From Hysterangium stoloniferum (lineage: Eukaryota > Basidiomycota > Agaricomycetes > Hysterangiales > Hysterangiaceae), in assembly GCA_015178975.1 (NCBI GenBank), contig WHVD01000001.1, forward strand, positions 372,001 to 436,000: a stretch of DNA of 64,000 nucleotides, given 5' to 3'. Both the position numbers and the translations under genes were made by a program. Within the stretch, counting starts at the first letter, position 1. The number at the start of each line of letters is the position of its first letter. The notes beneath the pieces were generated by a model that searched no databases, was not told where the DNA came from, and saw nothing but the letters and a program-made list of their open reading frames with translations. Shown one piece after another: positions 21,701-32,847 of this stretch.

Positions 21701-24002
21701 ATTAGTTCAATTGCATGGTCCCAAGGTTTTCAATCAGGCAGCGAATCAAATGATTTCTTGGAAAACACATCTTCAAATGTGTGGAGGTACTCAGGGACAA
21801 TGTCTCGGAAACCTTTTGGACTCGGTGTGTTGAACCTTGCACTAGCCTCTGCTAATCACTGAGACACTGTAGCAGATGCTTGAATCTGACTTGGAGTCTG
21901 TTCTGGGTGCAGTACTGTGACAAATACCCGATCTCCATCTTCAATTAATTCACCCATTTGGTCTTCAACCTCATTAGACTGATCAGGTAGTAAGTCAGGA
22001 ATTGGCTCTTCTGTTTCCTCAGGTGTGAAGACTGGGGCTGGGGGATCTCTGCAAGCTTGTAAACATCTAATCTCTTCATGTGCCCGAAGGGTTGAGATTT
22101 TACACTCTTTACAGTGTGGGTTGCAACGGGTCATCTTGACTTCTTGTGTCTGCCAATTGATCTCAGTGTTGTGATCCCGAAGCCAGGTGTAGCCGAGTAA
22201 AAGGGATTCCTTTCCAAGCTTGGTGACTGCAAATAATGCCTTTTCTGAGTGATCCTTGTAATGGAGGACCAGTTCAGCAACTTCGGTGATTGAACCTGCT
22301 TCATTGGGTGTCCCATCTACATTGTACAAATGGATTGGGTAAAGGAGTGATCGTGTGGCAATTCCATTTTCATGCACATAGTCTCAGTCAATGAACAACC
22401 CAGTTGCACCACAATCAACCAATGCACAAGTCGATTGGAGGAGACCTGTGTCGGTTGTTTGGAGCTCAACTTTTAGGTGTAATGATTTGGCAGTCGCAGT
22501 TGAGGCAATAATAAAAGATTTTGGAAGAGGACGTTCCCAAACTGGTCTTCTATGATGTGAATGGACTGAAGGGGGCTTGGGTGGGTTAGGTATGACTTGA
22601 ATTCCAGTGTCCTCACTCAATGGAGGTTCAACTTCTGATGTATTAACTGTACATACATCATCAACTGAGAGAACACTGAATCTATTTGAAAGTGGTGGCG
22701 AGGGCATACCCTTCACTCACTGCAGTTGGGAAAACCCAGAACTGGCTGTAGATCTGCCTCATGAGGGGAATCATGGGATTCCACCACCCTACTGCAAGCA
22801 ATTCGGACATCAGCTTCAGCCAGAAGGATGTCCATGGCCATGTCCTGTCCTTCATCATCAAGGCTGGTAAGTAATGAGCGAATCCTCTGTAGCTTATGAG
22901 GGCAGTCTCAGCTAAAATGACCCGGTTGGCAACATTCGAAACAGAGGGTTGAGGGGAGGCCACGGCTTTTGGTCACATCAACATCCATCGCGTCAGCCGG
23001 TTTAGAGGAAGGTAGTGTCGATATAGGATGCGGGGAATGTGAAAGGTGTGGGGGAACGACGCACAGAAACATTGTGGGCTTTAGTGCGATCGGTCATGTC
23101 ATAACACCCGCCGAGCGGAAGATCTCGTTTGCATTCCGATTTCAGTCGAAACGGGAGGTGGCATCGTACCAGCCTTGCTCATCATCGTCCTTTGGGCGAT
23201 TTTCCATCATCGCAACCTGGGTCTGAATATTCAGGAGCAGGCCGTGTCGGTATTTCATGATGATAGCAAAGGGTCCTTGTAACCCATGAGATCAATGAGT
23301 TCTCGGAACTCATCTGTATATCCATCAACCACTCGGCGGCCTTGGTGGTAAGTCGTTCCTTCCAGCTTGATGCAGGCCATCGCTGCTTCATCGGCTGGGA
23401 AGAATTCACGTTCAAAAGTTTGCGCAAAGGTTTCCCAAGAGATCACCAATTCTCCTCGACTCCATGATTTCATAAGACGATTCACAAAAAGGGTGGTGCG
23501 ACCAGTCTTCATGAAGGAAACCACCCATTGTACCTTGGTATCGTCCGTCTGAAATTTTGCTTCGTTCATACTGATATACAAAAGGCATGAATTGTAGAAG
23601 GTCCGGCCACTGGAGCAATCACTGTCATACACGTTTGGAAGTGGAACCTTTGGACCCAAATTGGTCGAGATGGCGGGAGGAGTCGACGCAAGTAGTGTCG
23701 GCGCTTGTGGAGGAGTTGGTGGTGGTTGTGATTGCAAGGTGAGTTGCTGAAGGATCTGCTGCAGCAAATCCGTATTCTGTTTCTGAGAGGCTTGGAGCTC
23801 CTGAATGTCATTGCCGTGTTGTTCTAACACCTGGTGCAGATTGGTCATAGAAGCTGACATATGGTAAAAATGAGGGGAGGGAAATGTGCGCGAATTCGAA
23901 GTTGATTAGATCTGTAGAGATAGATGTCTGAACTCATGATCTTGAATATAACTTGAAAAATGGTGGCAATAATTCCAGTCACTCGATGTGAGACTTTTCT
24001 TC

Positions 24003-24304
24003 TGTAAGGGCGACTCTCTAGACTGCACTGACTCACACTGTGACTGAGCTGGGGTACTAGCAGAGGAAATCCAAAGTGAGTTTTATACCTATCTAATTAC
24101 ATACATGTAGAATACAGTCTTACTTACCTAGCAGAGGAAATCCGAAGGGAAAAGTCTAAGGAATCCTTGGCTAGTGTGTGACTAACTAAAGGTGCAGCAG
24201 AGTTTGAAAATGTGATAACAGCAAGTGCCCTCACCCTTTATTTATGAAACTATATTAAGGAAAGTCAGGAGTGAAATTGGAAAACTTAAGATCGTCCCCT
24301 GACA
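24003..24304 (-). repeat. 5' LTR of Gypsy-2 (302 bp)
   Basis: Partner of the LTR at 18416. Duplication acaat follows at 24305-24309, where Gypsy-1 pol resumes. Confidence 0.92.
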
Positions 24305-26772
24305 ACAATGGGATGGATGAGGAAAGTCACATGGACTGATGTAGTAAGTTGCTGATCATGAAAATAGGTTTCAGGTTGTGTGGGTTTACCATGCATAGTT
24401 GTTGCTCCCCTCTTTAGGATAGATGTCCTATCATCTAGTTAAAGCATTGTGTTTGCTGCCGAGATGGCTGGGTCGAAAATGGATAGTCATATTGAAGGTG
24501 GATAGGTATTCAGACCAGTGGGCCTGCTGACAGGTCAAAAGTTTTGTAGTAGAAAAGTATTACAGGTTTTTGTGATCTGTTACAATGTCAATCGGAGTTC
24601 CCAAGCCTTCCAAATAGTGTCGCTGCATTTTGAAAGCTGAAAAAATTGCCAGGAGTTCCTTATCATGAACGTCGTAATTGAGCTCTGCTCCGGTGAATGT
24701 CTGGGACAGAAAAGCCATGGGTGGACTTCTCTGTCAGAGTCCTGGATAGACAGAATGGCTCCAAGTGCATAGCCTGAGGTGTCCATTTCAACAATGAGCG
24801 GGAAGTCTGGTTTCTAATGCAACAGAATAGGAGCTGAAGAAAAAGAATTTTTTAAAAGATTGAAAGCTTTTTGACACTTATCATTAAAATTCCACAGAGT
24901 ATCCTTATGCATAAGACGGGTAAGGGGAACTGTGATGTTGGAATATCCATGGATAAACTGTCTGTAAAAATTGGCAAAGCTGAGGAAGGATTGTATATCT
25001 TTAACTTTTCGGGGTTCAGGCCAATCTTTGATGACTTGCACTTTAGTTTCATCCATGCAGAGTCTGTCGGGTCCCATTATGAATCCCAGGTATTCCATGG
25101 AATCCATGTCAAAAGTACATTTTTTACCATTCACAAATAAACCACGTTGTCTAAGTCTCCAGAGAACTTCACAGACTTGTTTGTTGTGTTCCATGGGATT
25201 CTCAGAGTAGATAAGACTGTTGTCCAAGTAAACAATGATGCATACATCGAGCATGTTGGAGAAAATGTCATTGATAAAATGTTGAAAAACAGACAGAGCA
25301 TTGGTGAGTCCAAAGGGCATCACCAACCACTCAAAGGCCCCATAGTGGGTTCTAGAAGTGGTTTTCCATTTGTCACCCATGGAGATCCAGACCAAGTGAT
25401 AGGCATGTTTGAGGTCTATTTTGGTGTAAATCTGGGCATTCTGTGGGACATCGAGCAGATCAGATATAAGTGGAAGTGGATACTTATCTTTTTTTGTGAC
25501 AGCATTGAGTCCTGAAATCAACACATAATCTAAGGGATCCATCCTTTTTTCTGACAAACAGAACAGGTGCTCCAAAAGGAGACTTTGAGGGTCTGATAAA
25601 ATTTATGGACAAATGTTCATCCAGGAAATCATGGATTGTGGAAAGTTCCATGGACGAGTGTGGGTAAATATGTCCTAGGGGTGGCTGGGGGCCTTCTTTG
25701 AGATCAAATTTTAAGTCATACTCTCTGTGGGCAGAAGCCAGTCAGCTTTCCACTTACTAAAAACATCTGTGAAGTCATGATATTTCTCCGGGGTGCCTTC
25801 TAGATCAGTGGCTTGCTCAGATTTGGATACTGGGGTTGAAAAATGACCAGTTGCTTCATCAATTTTTAAATTGATAGTGAATGCCTGGGACCCATCCATT
25901 TTTGTAGCCCTAATAAAAGCTGCAGCATTAATCAGAGAAATAGACGGAGGTGCTGTGGGTTCTGGGGAGGCCATGGGTGCTGTAGGGATCACAGGAGTCC
26001 TCGAGACTGCAGGTGCCGGGAAGGCCATGGGTGCCGTGGAGGCCATGTCAGGTGCAGTTTCCTCAGCTGCCGCAGGTGTCCAGAATGTTATACTGTTAGC
26101 TATCCAGTCAATCAATGGATTGTAGCAGGTAAGTCAGTTGTGTCCTAGGACCACCAAGCAACTTGAGTCTAACTGGGTCACATAGAAAGAGACCAACTGA
26201 GATGTTCCACATGGGAAACAGATGGATAAATCACAAGCTTGGGTGACAACCGAATTACTTGTGCCATTAAAGAGGCAGAGGCTGACAGGATTTATTGGAA
26301 AAGTTGACGACAGATTTTTTTTGCATGAATTTTATATCTAAAAAACAATGAGTCAAGCCGGAATCTATAAGAGCTGAAAAAATGAATTTTGGGATCATAT
26401 TAGACATAAGTTTAATAAAAAATGAATCAGAATGCGAAAGAGTGGATGCATTGAGATGGGTAAACTCTTGAATGCGTGGAGAGGCAATGCAACCCCCAAC
26501 CCATGTGGAGTCCACAGGGTTGCTCACTCTTTTTTCGAGTCAGAAGCCGGTTTGTCCTTTGACGGGGTTTCCATGGAGGCCTTGGCTGTTCGACCTTTTG
26601 CAGAGTTTGCTTTTGCCAGTGGACATTCCGGAACTCAATGACCCGGTTTTCTGCACAAGAGACAGAGGTTATTGTCCATATGACATTGTCTTTCCTGTGG
26701 GGTCAATTTTCCATCGGGTCTGAGTTTGCCTGTGAGGTCAGGTTTTCCGGTTTGCTTGCTGGACTGTTGACC

Positions 26773-26773
26773 T

Positions 26774-26812
<39 letters not shown>

Positions 26813-26815
26813 GAA
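26773..26815. repeat. (GTT)n microsatellite in the gag region of Gypsy-1
   Basis: About 14 units of GTT. On the coding (minus) strand it is AAC, that is polyasparagine; the related element at 45500-45610 has a similar AAC-rich stretch in gag, so the tract is a family trait that expanded. Confidence 0.8.
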
Positions 26816-26929
26816 GACTTTTTATCGTTCTTGTCAGATTGTGTGGAGTTCTGGTTGCTGGTTGACGAGTTGTTGTTGTTGTTTTTATTGGCCGTGGACT
26901 TGTTTACTTTGTCTGCAGAGGTCTCGCAG

Positions 26930-27672
26930 TGTTACGACCGTGTTGCAACCTGACGGTCCCTGAGGTTATCACCACTTATTGACATTTCAAGTTAGCATTT
27001 CAAGTCACCACATCGGAAACTGTCAGACTCCCAATGCTGACGTATGCTTTCATGGTGATCAAACTCCATTTACACCCCTGTCAAATATACTTGTACTATC
27101 TGGTTAAACTCTGATATGACCCTTTTTATTATGATGATCCATTCCACTCTATGTTTCACATATGTCTATATATACTTGTAACCCTCAGACTATTTCCTTT
27201 TCTTGTAATCCCACTCTCAGTTATTTCATGGCCTCTGAACTAATCGTAACCTTCCCGTTCCTAGTCAAGCTTATTTGTCAATACCATTTTCCACTCTTCT
27301 CCTAGTTAGTATTTTCTAGACGCCGAATACTTGTATATGAACCTGCTGTAGTTGTAGTTACTAGGCAATCAGAATATCAACTCAGAATACCCTCTTACAC
27401 CTCTAGAAGTCTTATACTAGGTATTTCACTATCCGCCTTCATGTGCACTCACCCACCCTCGGTCCCCAACCCCTTGGCCCGACACTCGACTTATCCTTTG
27501 GTCCCGATTGGTAACTTGCCGAGAGGTACTTCATTAGGACTAGTCTTTGCCCATCCAAAATTTAAGGACACCTGACAGATATTTGCAAGGGCACAGCACA
27601 TAAGCTGAAGCCAAGTCCTTCCGGTCAGTCCCCATCGGCCTACTGACATTAGTCAGTTTTCAGTTCTTAACA
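26930..27672 (-). mobile_element. Solo LTR, family B (743 bp), inside Gypsy-1 gag
   Basis: TGTTACGACC to TCTTAACA, flanked by cgcag (26925-26929) and cacag (27673-27677), a 5-bp duplication with one later transition. Reverse orientation relative to 9396-10038. Confidence 0.87.
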
Positions 27673-28581
27673 CACAGGCAACTTCTGCACAACATTCCCA
27701 ATAACATGCGTCCATGTTTTGAGCCTTAAGGCGCATACAGGACAGGGTTTTTGGCTTGCCATCTTCTCCTTTCGAGACTTCGTCTTTAAGGTGGGACGGC
27801 AGACTGGCATAGAATTGGTGGCGGAGAGCGGGATCGCCCCACTGACAACAAGCTGCAAGGTTATTGAATTGGATGATATAGTCTGTGATGTGCTGTGTGT
27901 CCTTCATATGAAGATTTGTGGGACTGTTCTTGGCTTCTCTGATCGGGTCATACAGGCCAAAGTTGGTTTCAAGCTCCTCAACAAAAGCATCCCAATCTTC
28001 AAGCCAAAGCAGCTCTTCCTTGGAAAGTCTGCCAAAAGCCGGTTTGAACCATTTCAACACAGATCCCGACAAGTATGAAAGTGCATAGTTGACTTTTCAG
28101 GAGTCCATGGAGAATGCAGTGCATCGATCATGGAAATTGAAGCGACATTGCATGAGGAAAGTAGAGAGTTTGTTTGGGTTGGAACCCGTGAAGGGTTCTG
28201 GAGCATTGACTTTTGACCGTGGGGGTTCCGGATCTTTCTTTTTGCCTTCTCTGAGCATATGATTCATCAACCTTTCTAAAGTGATTGCTAAATACTCAGA
28301 GGTGGGATCCAAAAGTGGCAGTTGATCGTTAGACAGGATTTTCGACACCCTTGCCCTTGTCGGGGGCCACAGACTCATCCTCGTGCTCGGATTCATCCTG
28401 GTTTTCCGGGACTTCTTCAATATGGGCTTCTTCCATGGCTTCTGGCTGGTTCATGAGTGTCTGACTGGTATACAAAGTTAACAGGGAATGAAGAGTTGAT
28501 GGTCCAGGTAATGATGCCTGTGCGTGTGCCTTTCTTCTTGGTGGCATATTGAACAATCTGCAAGTCTTAGTCAGAAAATAC

Positions 28582-29382
28582 TGTTAAGGGTGCATACATG
28601 GAGGGTTTCTGGAGAAACCCACAGGAAATCTGGTAGGACTTGGCTTCAGCTTATAGGCTGCACCCTTGCGAGATCATGTTGTCCAATTTTAAATGGGCAG
28701 ACAGGAATCCCAGGGAGTCCAGGCAGAGTTCGTGGGTTGAGGGGTTGGGGAGTTGAGATAAATAAGTCGGAGGTTGAGAGATAGATGTGTCGGAGCCCGT
28801 GCAACTAGCAAGAGTGGTATAATTTAAGGAGGAGTTTAGAGTGGAAAATGTACTAGATTACTGGGGAGAATCTAAGCTGATTTTCTGACTGGATTGTATG
28901 TACAACATCTGCCAGACTATATAGACTGTGGAATAAATAACATACCAAATCCAGTAATAATGAAAACAAAACTAGCAAACATAAAACAAGATATATAAAC
29001 ACCAAATTTGGTGTTAGGAATGGAATGGAACTGAGTGGAGTCCAAATCATGACAAATCATAACCATAACAGGAAACAGAGCGGGAGCGGAGTCCGAATCA
29101 TGACAGGTCATTTGACTAAAATGGGAATGGGGCTCTGTTAGAGGGATGATGGGTTTTCCAAGCGGGGTCTGGTGACTGACGTGTGGGACAAGGTCAGACA
29201 TAGACAGGGACAGAGTCCAGTGGGTATTCTGGTGACTGATACACGACGTAATGAAGTCGAACATGGACAAGTCTGACATATGGAGTCTGGCGGGAATTCT
29301 GGTAAACTGACAATTAGTGCGTATAGGGTGTGGGTGCATATAAGTTAGTGCCCGGAGTCTGGCAGGAATTCCAGTCATAACA
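28582..29382 (-). repeat. 5' LTR of Gypsy-1 (801 bp)
   Basis: TGTTAAGGG to CATAACA in plus-strand reading, duplication aatat at 29383-29387. A CTATATAG box (28917-28924) lies about 27 nt upstream (minus strand) of an 11-nt segment at 28880-28890 that is complementary to the first internal bases (28569-28579); see findings. Confidence 0.88.
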
Positions 29383-29387
29383 AATAT

Positions 29388-29908
29388 ATATATGCTATAG
29401 TGTCACAGAGCTTTAACAATAAAATAAGCAAAGGTCCAGTAATTTAAATACTGATAGATTAATGAGCTGCACTATTAAGCTTAAACAACTCAAATCAATG
29501 CTTATTTTGATTATTGAAAGGTTCAATAGAACAATATATGACTCTTTTAGCAAATAAAAAAACTATTCCTTGAGAATAGGGGCTTGAAGCTGAATATATG
29601 CACAGTAACTTGGCAGAGACTTGATATACAAGCTTCGGATTCTTGTATGCTTATTTGTAACTATTAATAGATATTTAACAAGGTGTTAAATAATTTATTA
29701 ATAGAGAGAATAATTTGTATTGGATTATTTGAGTGCTTGTACTTGATTAATTCAATAAACTTAGGTATGGGCCTTGAATAATCTAAGTGTTGGCAGGGAA
29801 TTTCAATAAGGATACTTAGATACTTATTATGTAGGTTTATTATGTAATTAATAAGCCTAAAGGTAACTGTGAGGCTGGGGAACTTAGATGATTAGCTAAG
29901 TTCAAGAG
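29388..29908. other. AT-rich unassigned stretch
   Basis: AT-rich, no coding resemblance, no clear terminal repeats. Probably decayed transposon DNA. Confidence 0.4.
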
Positions 29909-30369
29909 TGTTACAACTGGAATTCCCGCCAGACTCTGGGCACTAACTTATACGCACCCATGCCCTATATGCACCAATTGTCAGTTTACTGGAATTCCCG
30001 CCAGACTCCGTACATCAGACTTGTCTACATTTGACTTTGTTACATTGTGTATCAGTCACTGGAATACCCACCAGACTCCATCCCTGTCTATGTCCAACCT
30101 TGTCCCACACATCAGTCACTGGACCCCACTTGGAAAACCCGTCATCCCTCTAACAGAGCCCCATTCCCATTTTAGTCAAATGACCTGTCATGATTCGGAC
30201 TCTGCTCCCGCTCTGTTTCCTGTTATGGTTATGATTTGTCATGATTTGGACTCTGCTCCATTCCGTCCTATTCCTAACACCAAATTTGGTGTTTACTATT
30301 CTTGTTTTATGTTTTGCTAGTTTCATTTCATTATTACTGGATTTGGTATGTCATTCATTCCACGGTCTA

Positions 30370-30999
30370 CACACACACTTGGCTGTGGGACTTTCACGAT
30401 ACTTTGACATGGCTGCCACCTAATATGGTGTTCGTTGTGTGTGGTTTGGACCCATATGTACCCACATGTACTTACCGTAGCGCTATCTGTGTGTTGGCAA
30501 TCTACCACCACTGGTCATTTGAGTTTGAGTCAGAGTCTGAGTTTGGTCACTTCTGGTGACTTCTGTGTCCTTCTATCTACTATTCCAACATATGGCAGGT
30601 GATATCAGGTGATGTTGCTTCGTTGACAAGTTGACATCGATTAATTCTCTCAGTTGAGACTCAGTTGGGAGGGATACCACACAGACATCACTAAGTGGCA
30701 GCAGACTAGTCTCAACTGCTCAAGCTTCAGAAGGGACTCAGCAGTTCTCAAGGGTGTATCACCTCAGATATGTAGCTTTTCATCACAATATTATGCTGTC
30801 ATCAAACTTGTCCAATTCGGAGACACTCCCTATTCTCGTTGGGGGGTATTAAAAGGTTACACAAAAGCTGTGATGATAATGACATGGTATGCATTCTGGT
30901 AGATTATCGCCAGGGTGGCTTTGAAGTAGATATAGGACAAAATTATGGGTGTTGATTAACAATAAAATGGTGGTGCGTAAAGAGTAGCTCATGGTGTAT
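30370..30999. other. Left non-coding flank of the two-gene element
   Basis: No coding resemblance. TGTGTGT/CACACAC words recur near the left tip (30370-30500). An imperfect palindrome CAGTTGAGACTCAGTTGGGA ... AGTCTCAACTGC lies at about 30651-30721. Confidence 0.4.
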
Positions 31000-32489
31000 T
31001 GGGACTTGCTGGTGACTGATTCCTAATCCTTTGGGGTACTCTCATTTTCCCCATTATCGGTACTGTTGCTGGCTTTCCTATTCCTCCCAGTACCATCCTC
31101 GATGAAAATATTCAATTTGTCCTGTAAACCCCTTGCTGGTGACTGATTCCTAAACCTTTGGGTTATTCTCATTTTCCCCATCATCGGTACTGTTGCTGGC
31201 TTCCCTATTCCCCCCAGTACCATCCTGGATTGAATCCTCAATGAAAATATTCAATTCATCCTGGGAACCCCCGAAGCGACTGCAGTCTTTCAGGATAATC
31301 GCAGCAAAGTACCTTATCAGATAAGTCAGCAAGGTCATAAAGAGCAATAGGACTTGCTACTCACTTTGAAGCTTTTGTGTTACTCATCTTGTGAGCTGAT
31401 GCTAATTCATTGTCCACCATTGCCCAGAACTTTCTAAGTGCTCCACCCTCCTCTGTCTCTGAATAAAGCACAAAATATTAACAAAAAACCACTTCTCAGC
31501 CAAAGAAGCAAATTAAAAAGTCCAGAACATACAAGGAAGGCAATCCGAGCACAGAGCTGAGGAGAGAAGCTGAGGTTTTCTCGTCCATAAATTGTTGAGA
31601 TAGCATAGCAAAGCTCAGTTAACGTGAGTGCATCAATCTGCTTCACAGGATTATTTGGGTCAGGACAACCCATCGATTCAGTGAGCTTTGAAATGAGTTA
31701 TAAAATGGGTAAGTGAGCTCAAGCTGTTGACAGACTTTATTCTTGATGTCACATCTTCGGTTAGTGAACTTTTTGGCAACTGAGTGCTCAATGGTGTCAA
31801 GCTTGTTCTGATCATTGAGTACAGCCTTTGTTGCACCCCAGTTTGAGTTTGCTCACAATACCTCCTAATATGAATTGATGACCCACTTGAGATAGACTCA
31901 TGCAACAACAACTCACCATCAATATTGGCATCGGGCCTGCCTTTGGATCTTTTGGGTGCTCAAGGTATGCATTTAAGGATGGATTCAGCAATATAGAGAA
32001 AGTGAGAGCATCAATTTTCAACTAATTAAAATGTCAGTAAGGTAGAGAGTGAAAAACATAAGTCAAGGCTTACTGCCAGCTTCTTTGGGATAATATAAAG
32101 CAGATCAGGAGGGTTCATTGCCTCTTGTTGCTCTCGCATCTTGAGCATCCCAGCTGCAATCACAATATTCTGCTCAACAATATTATACTATGCAAAAGTG
32201 GTGAATTGTGGCTCCAATAAACAGTTAATGTACGACTTACTTTTGCAAAATCCTGGAGTTCAGCAGCATCAGTCTTACAGAGCTTGAATCTCTGGCTTGT
32301 TCCCTTGGTGAACTGTGTATAGTCTTCAACTAGCTGCTTTCTGCAGTGACCTGGGGCTGGGGCTGGACTGGAGAATAGCTCCAAAGATAAAGTGCGACTG
32401 GATGTTGCTGTGAGGCGATTTATATCTCGAGGAGGTGCAATAGGTGAGCTTGTGATGGAGTCCATAAGAGAGGAAGTAGCAGCTGGCAT
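31000..32489 (-). pseudogene. Leftward gene of the two-gene element (unrecognised, transposon-associated)
   Basis: Starts MPAATSSLMDSITSSP at 32489 and reads on the minus strand through blocks parted by consensus introns: QLVEDYTQFTKGTSQRFKLC and KTDAAELQDFAKV (about 32340-32240), EQNIVIAAGMLKMREQQEAM and LLYIIPKKLA (about 32185-32075), LTFSILLNPSLNAYL (about 32005), DVTSRIKSVNSL (about 31745), LCARIAFL (about 31540), ETEEGGALRKFWAMVDNELA (about 31460-31400), and a tail NIFIEDGTG...NSTDDGENE that is present twice. I do not know its function. The layout of a short helical protein beside the larger gene resembles other two-gene transposons with an accessory protein. Probably decayed; splice choices are uncertain. 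Confidence 0.5.
31030..31262 (-). repeat. Imperfect tandem duplication of about 115 bp in the 3' end of the leftward gene
   Basis: 31018-31130 and 31138-31262 repeat (shared CATTTTCCCCAT, ATCGGTACTGTTGCTGGC, AATATTCAATT). Both encode a tail of the type EDGTG.NR.ASNSTD.GENE on the minus strand. Confidence 0.75.
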
Positions 32490-32847
32490 ATTGAAAGGGA
32501 GCAAATTTAAGAAGTGAAGTGAAAAAGCAAGAAATGGTAACTGGTAAAGTATGGCAAGGCTGGCAAGTGTCACAGAAAGAAAAAGAAAACCTGAACACAG
32601 CAAACCTTTTGGAATGACTGAGTGCAAGGGGACCACAGAAAGAATGGGATGATGGTGGGAGAAGGTGAGAGAAAGGTGCTAGTGGAATTGAGAATTTCAA
32701 CACTGAGTCATGTGTGGGTAGAAACACTCACTGACCACAACACAAGTGGATGACTTGAATCTCAAGATGCCAGTCACTTGAACATTTGGAGAAGGTTCAG
32801 GATCCACTGCCCAGGTGGGTTTGAATGGTCTGCAAATATTTTTCATG
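32490..32847. promoter_or_regulatory. Divergent intergenic region of the two-gene element
   Basis: Lies between the two divergent starts, so it must hold both promoters. No TATA box or palindromic operator stands out. Confidence 0.35.

Larger units (their letters stand above)
18416..24304 (-). mobile_element. Gypsy-2: Ty3/Gypsy chromovirus, structurally near-complete but broken (5.9 kb)
   Basis: LTRs of 302 bp each at 18416-18717 and 24003-24304, target duplication acaat (18411-18415 and 24305-24309). Minus-strand parts: gag (about 23860-23200), zinc knuckle (about 22940-22900), protease with an ALVDCGAT active site (about 22430), reverse transcriptase (about 21700-20950), RNase H (about 20850-20450), integrase (20212-19250; HFLPTH and DGQTERVNQELE) and chromodomain (about 19060-18850). 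A purine run (AAAAAGGGGGG on the minus strand) abuts the 3' LTR at 18718. The two LTRs differ at about 11 of 302 positions by eye, nearly all transitions, so it is younger than Gypsy-1. A few breaks. Confidence 0.92.
14635..29382 (-). mobile_element. Gypsy-1: Ty3/Gypsy chromovirus, family A, broken, with nested insertions
   Basis: LTRs at 14635-15493 and 28582-29382, outer duplication aatat (14630-14634 and 29383-29387). On the minus strand the parts run gag (28556 down to about 26940, zinc knuckle region near 26650), protease (about 26400-26300), reverse transcriptase and RNase H (25575-24500), then after the inserted Gypsy-2 integrase (18394-17250) and chromodomain (about 17130-16950). A purine run, AAAGGGAGGG on the minus strand, abuts the 3' LTR at 15494. 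Own length without insertions is about 8.1 kb. It holds Gypsy-2 in pol, a family B solo LTR in gag, and an antisense gene between pol and the 3' LTR. Many breaks. Confidence 0.88.

Noticed and set aside
24871-25515. Plus-strand frames across the reverse transcriptase of Gypsy-1
   Set aside because: Antisense shadows of the minus-strand RT; no family resemblance.
28524-28784. Open frames inside family A LTRs (also at 5858, 9106, 14634, 47270)
   Set aside because: They recur in each LTR copy, cross LTR borders and encode no known domain; they reflect the LTR sequence.
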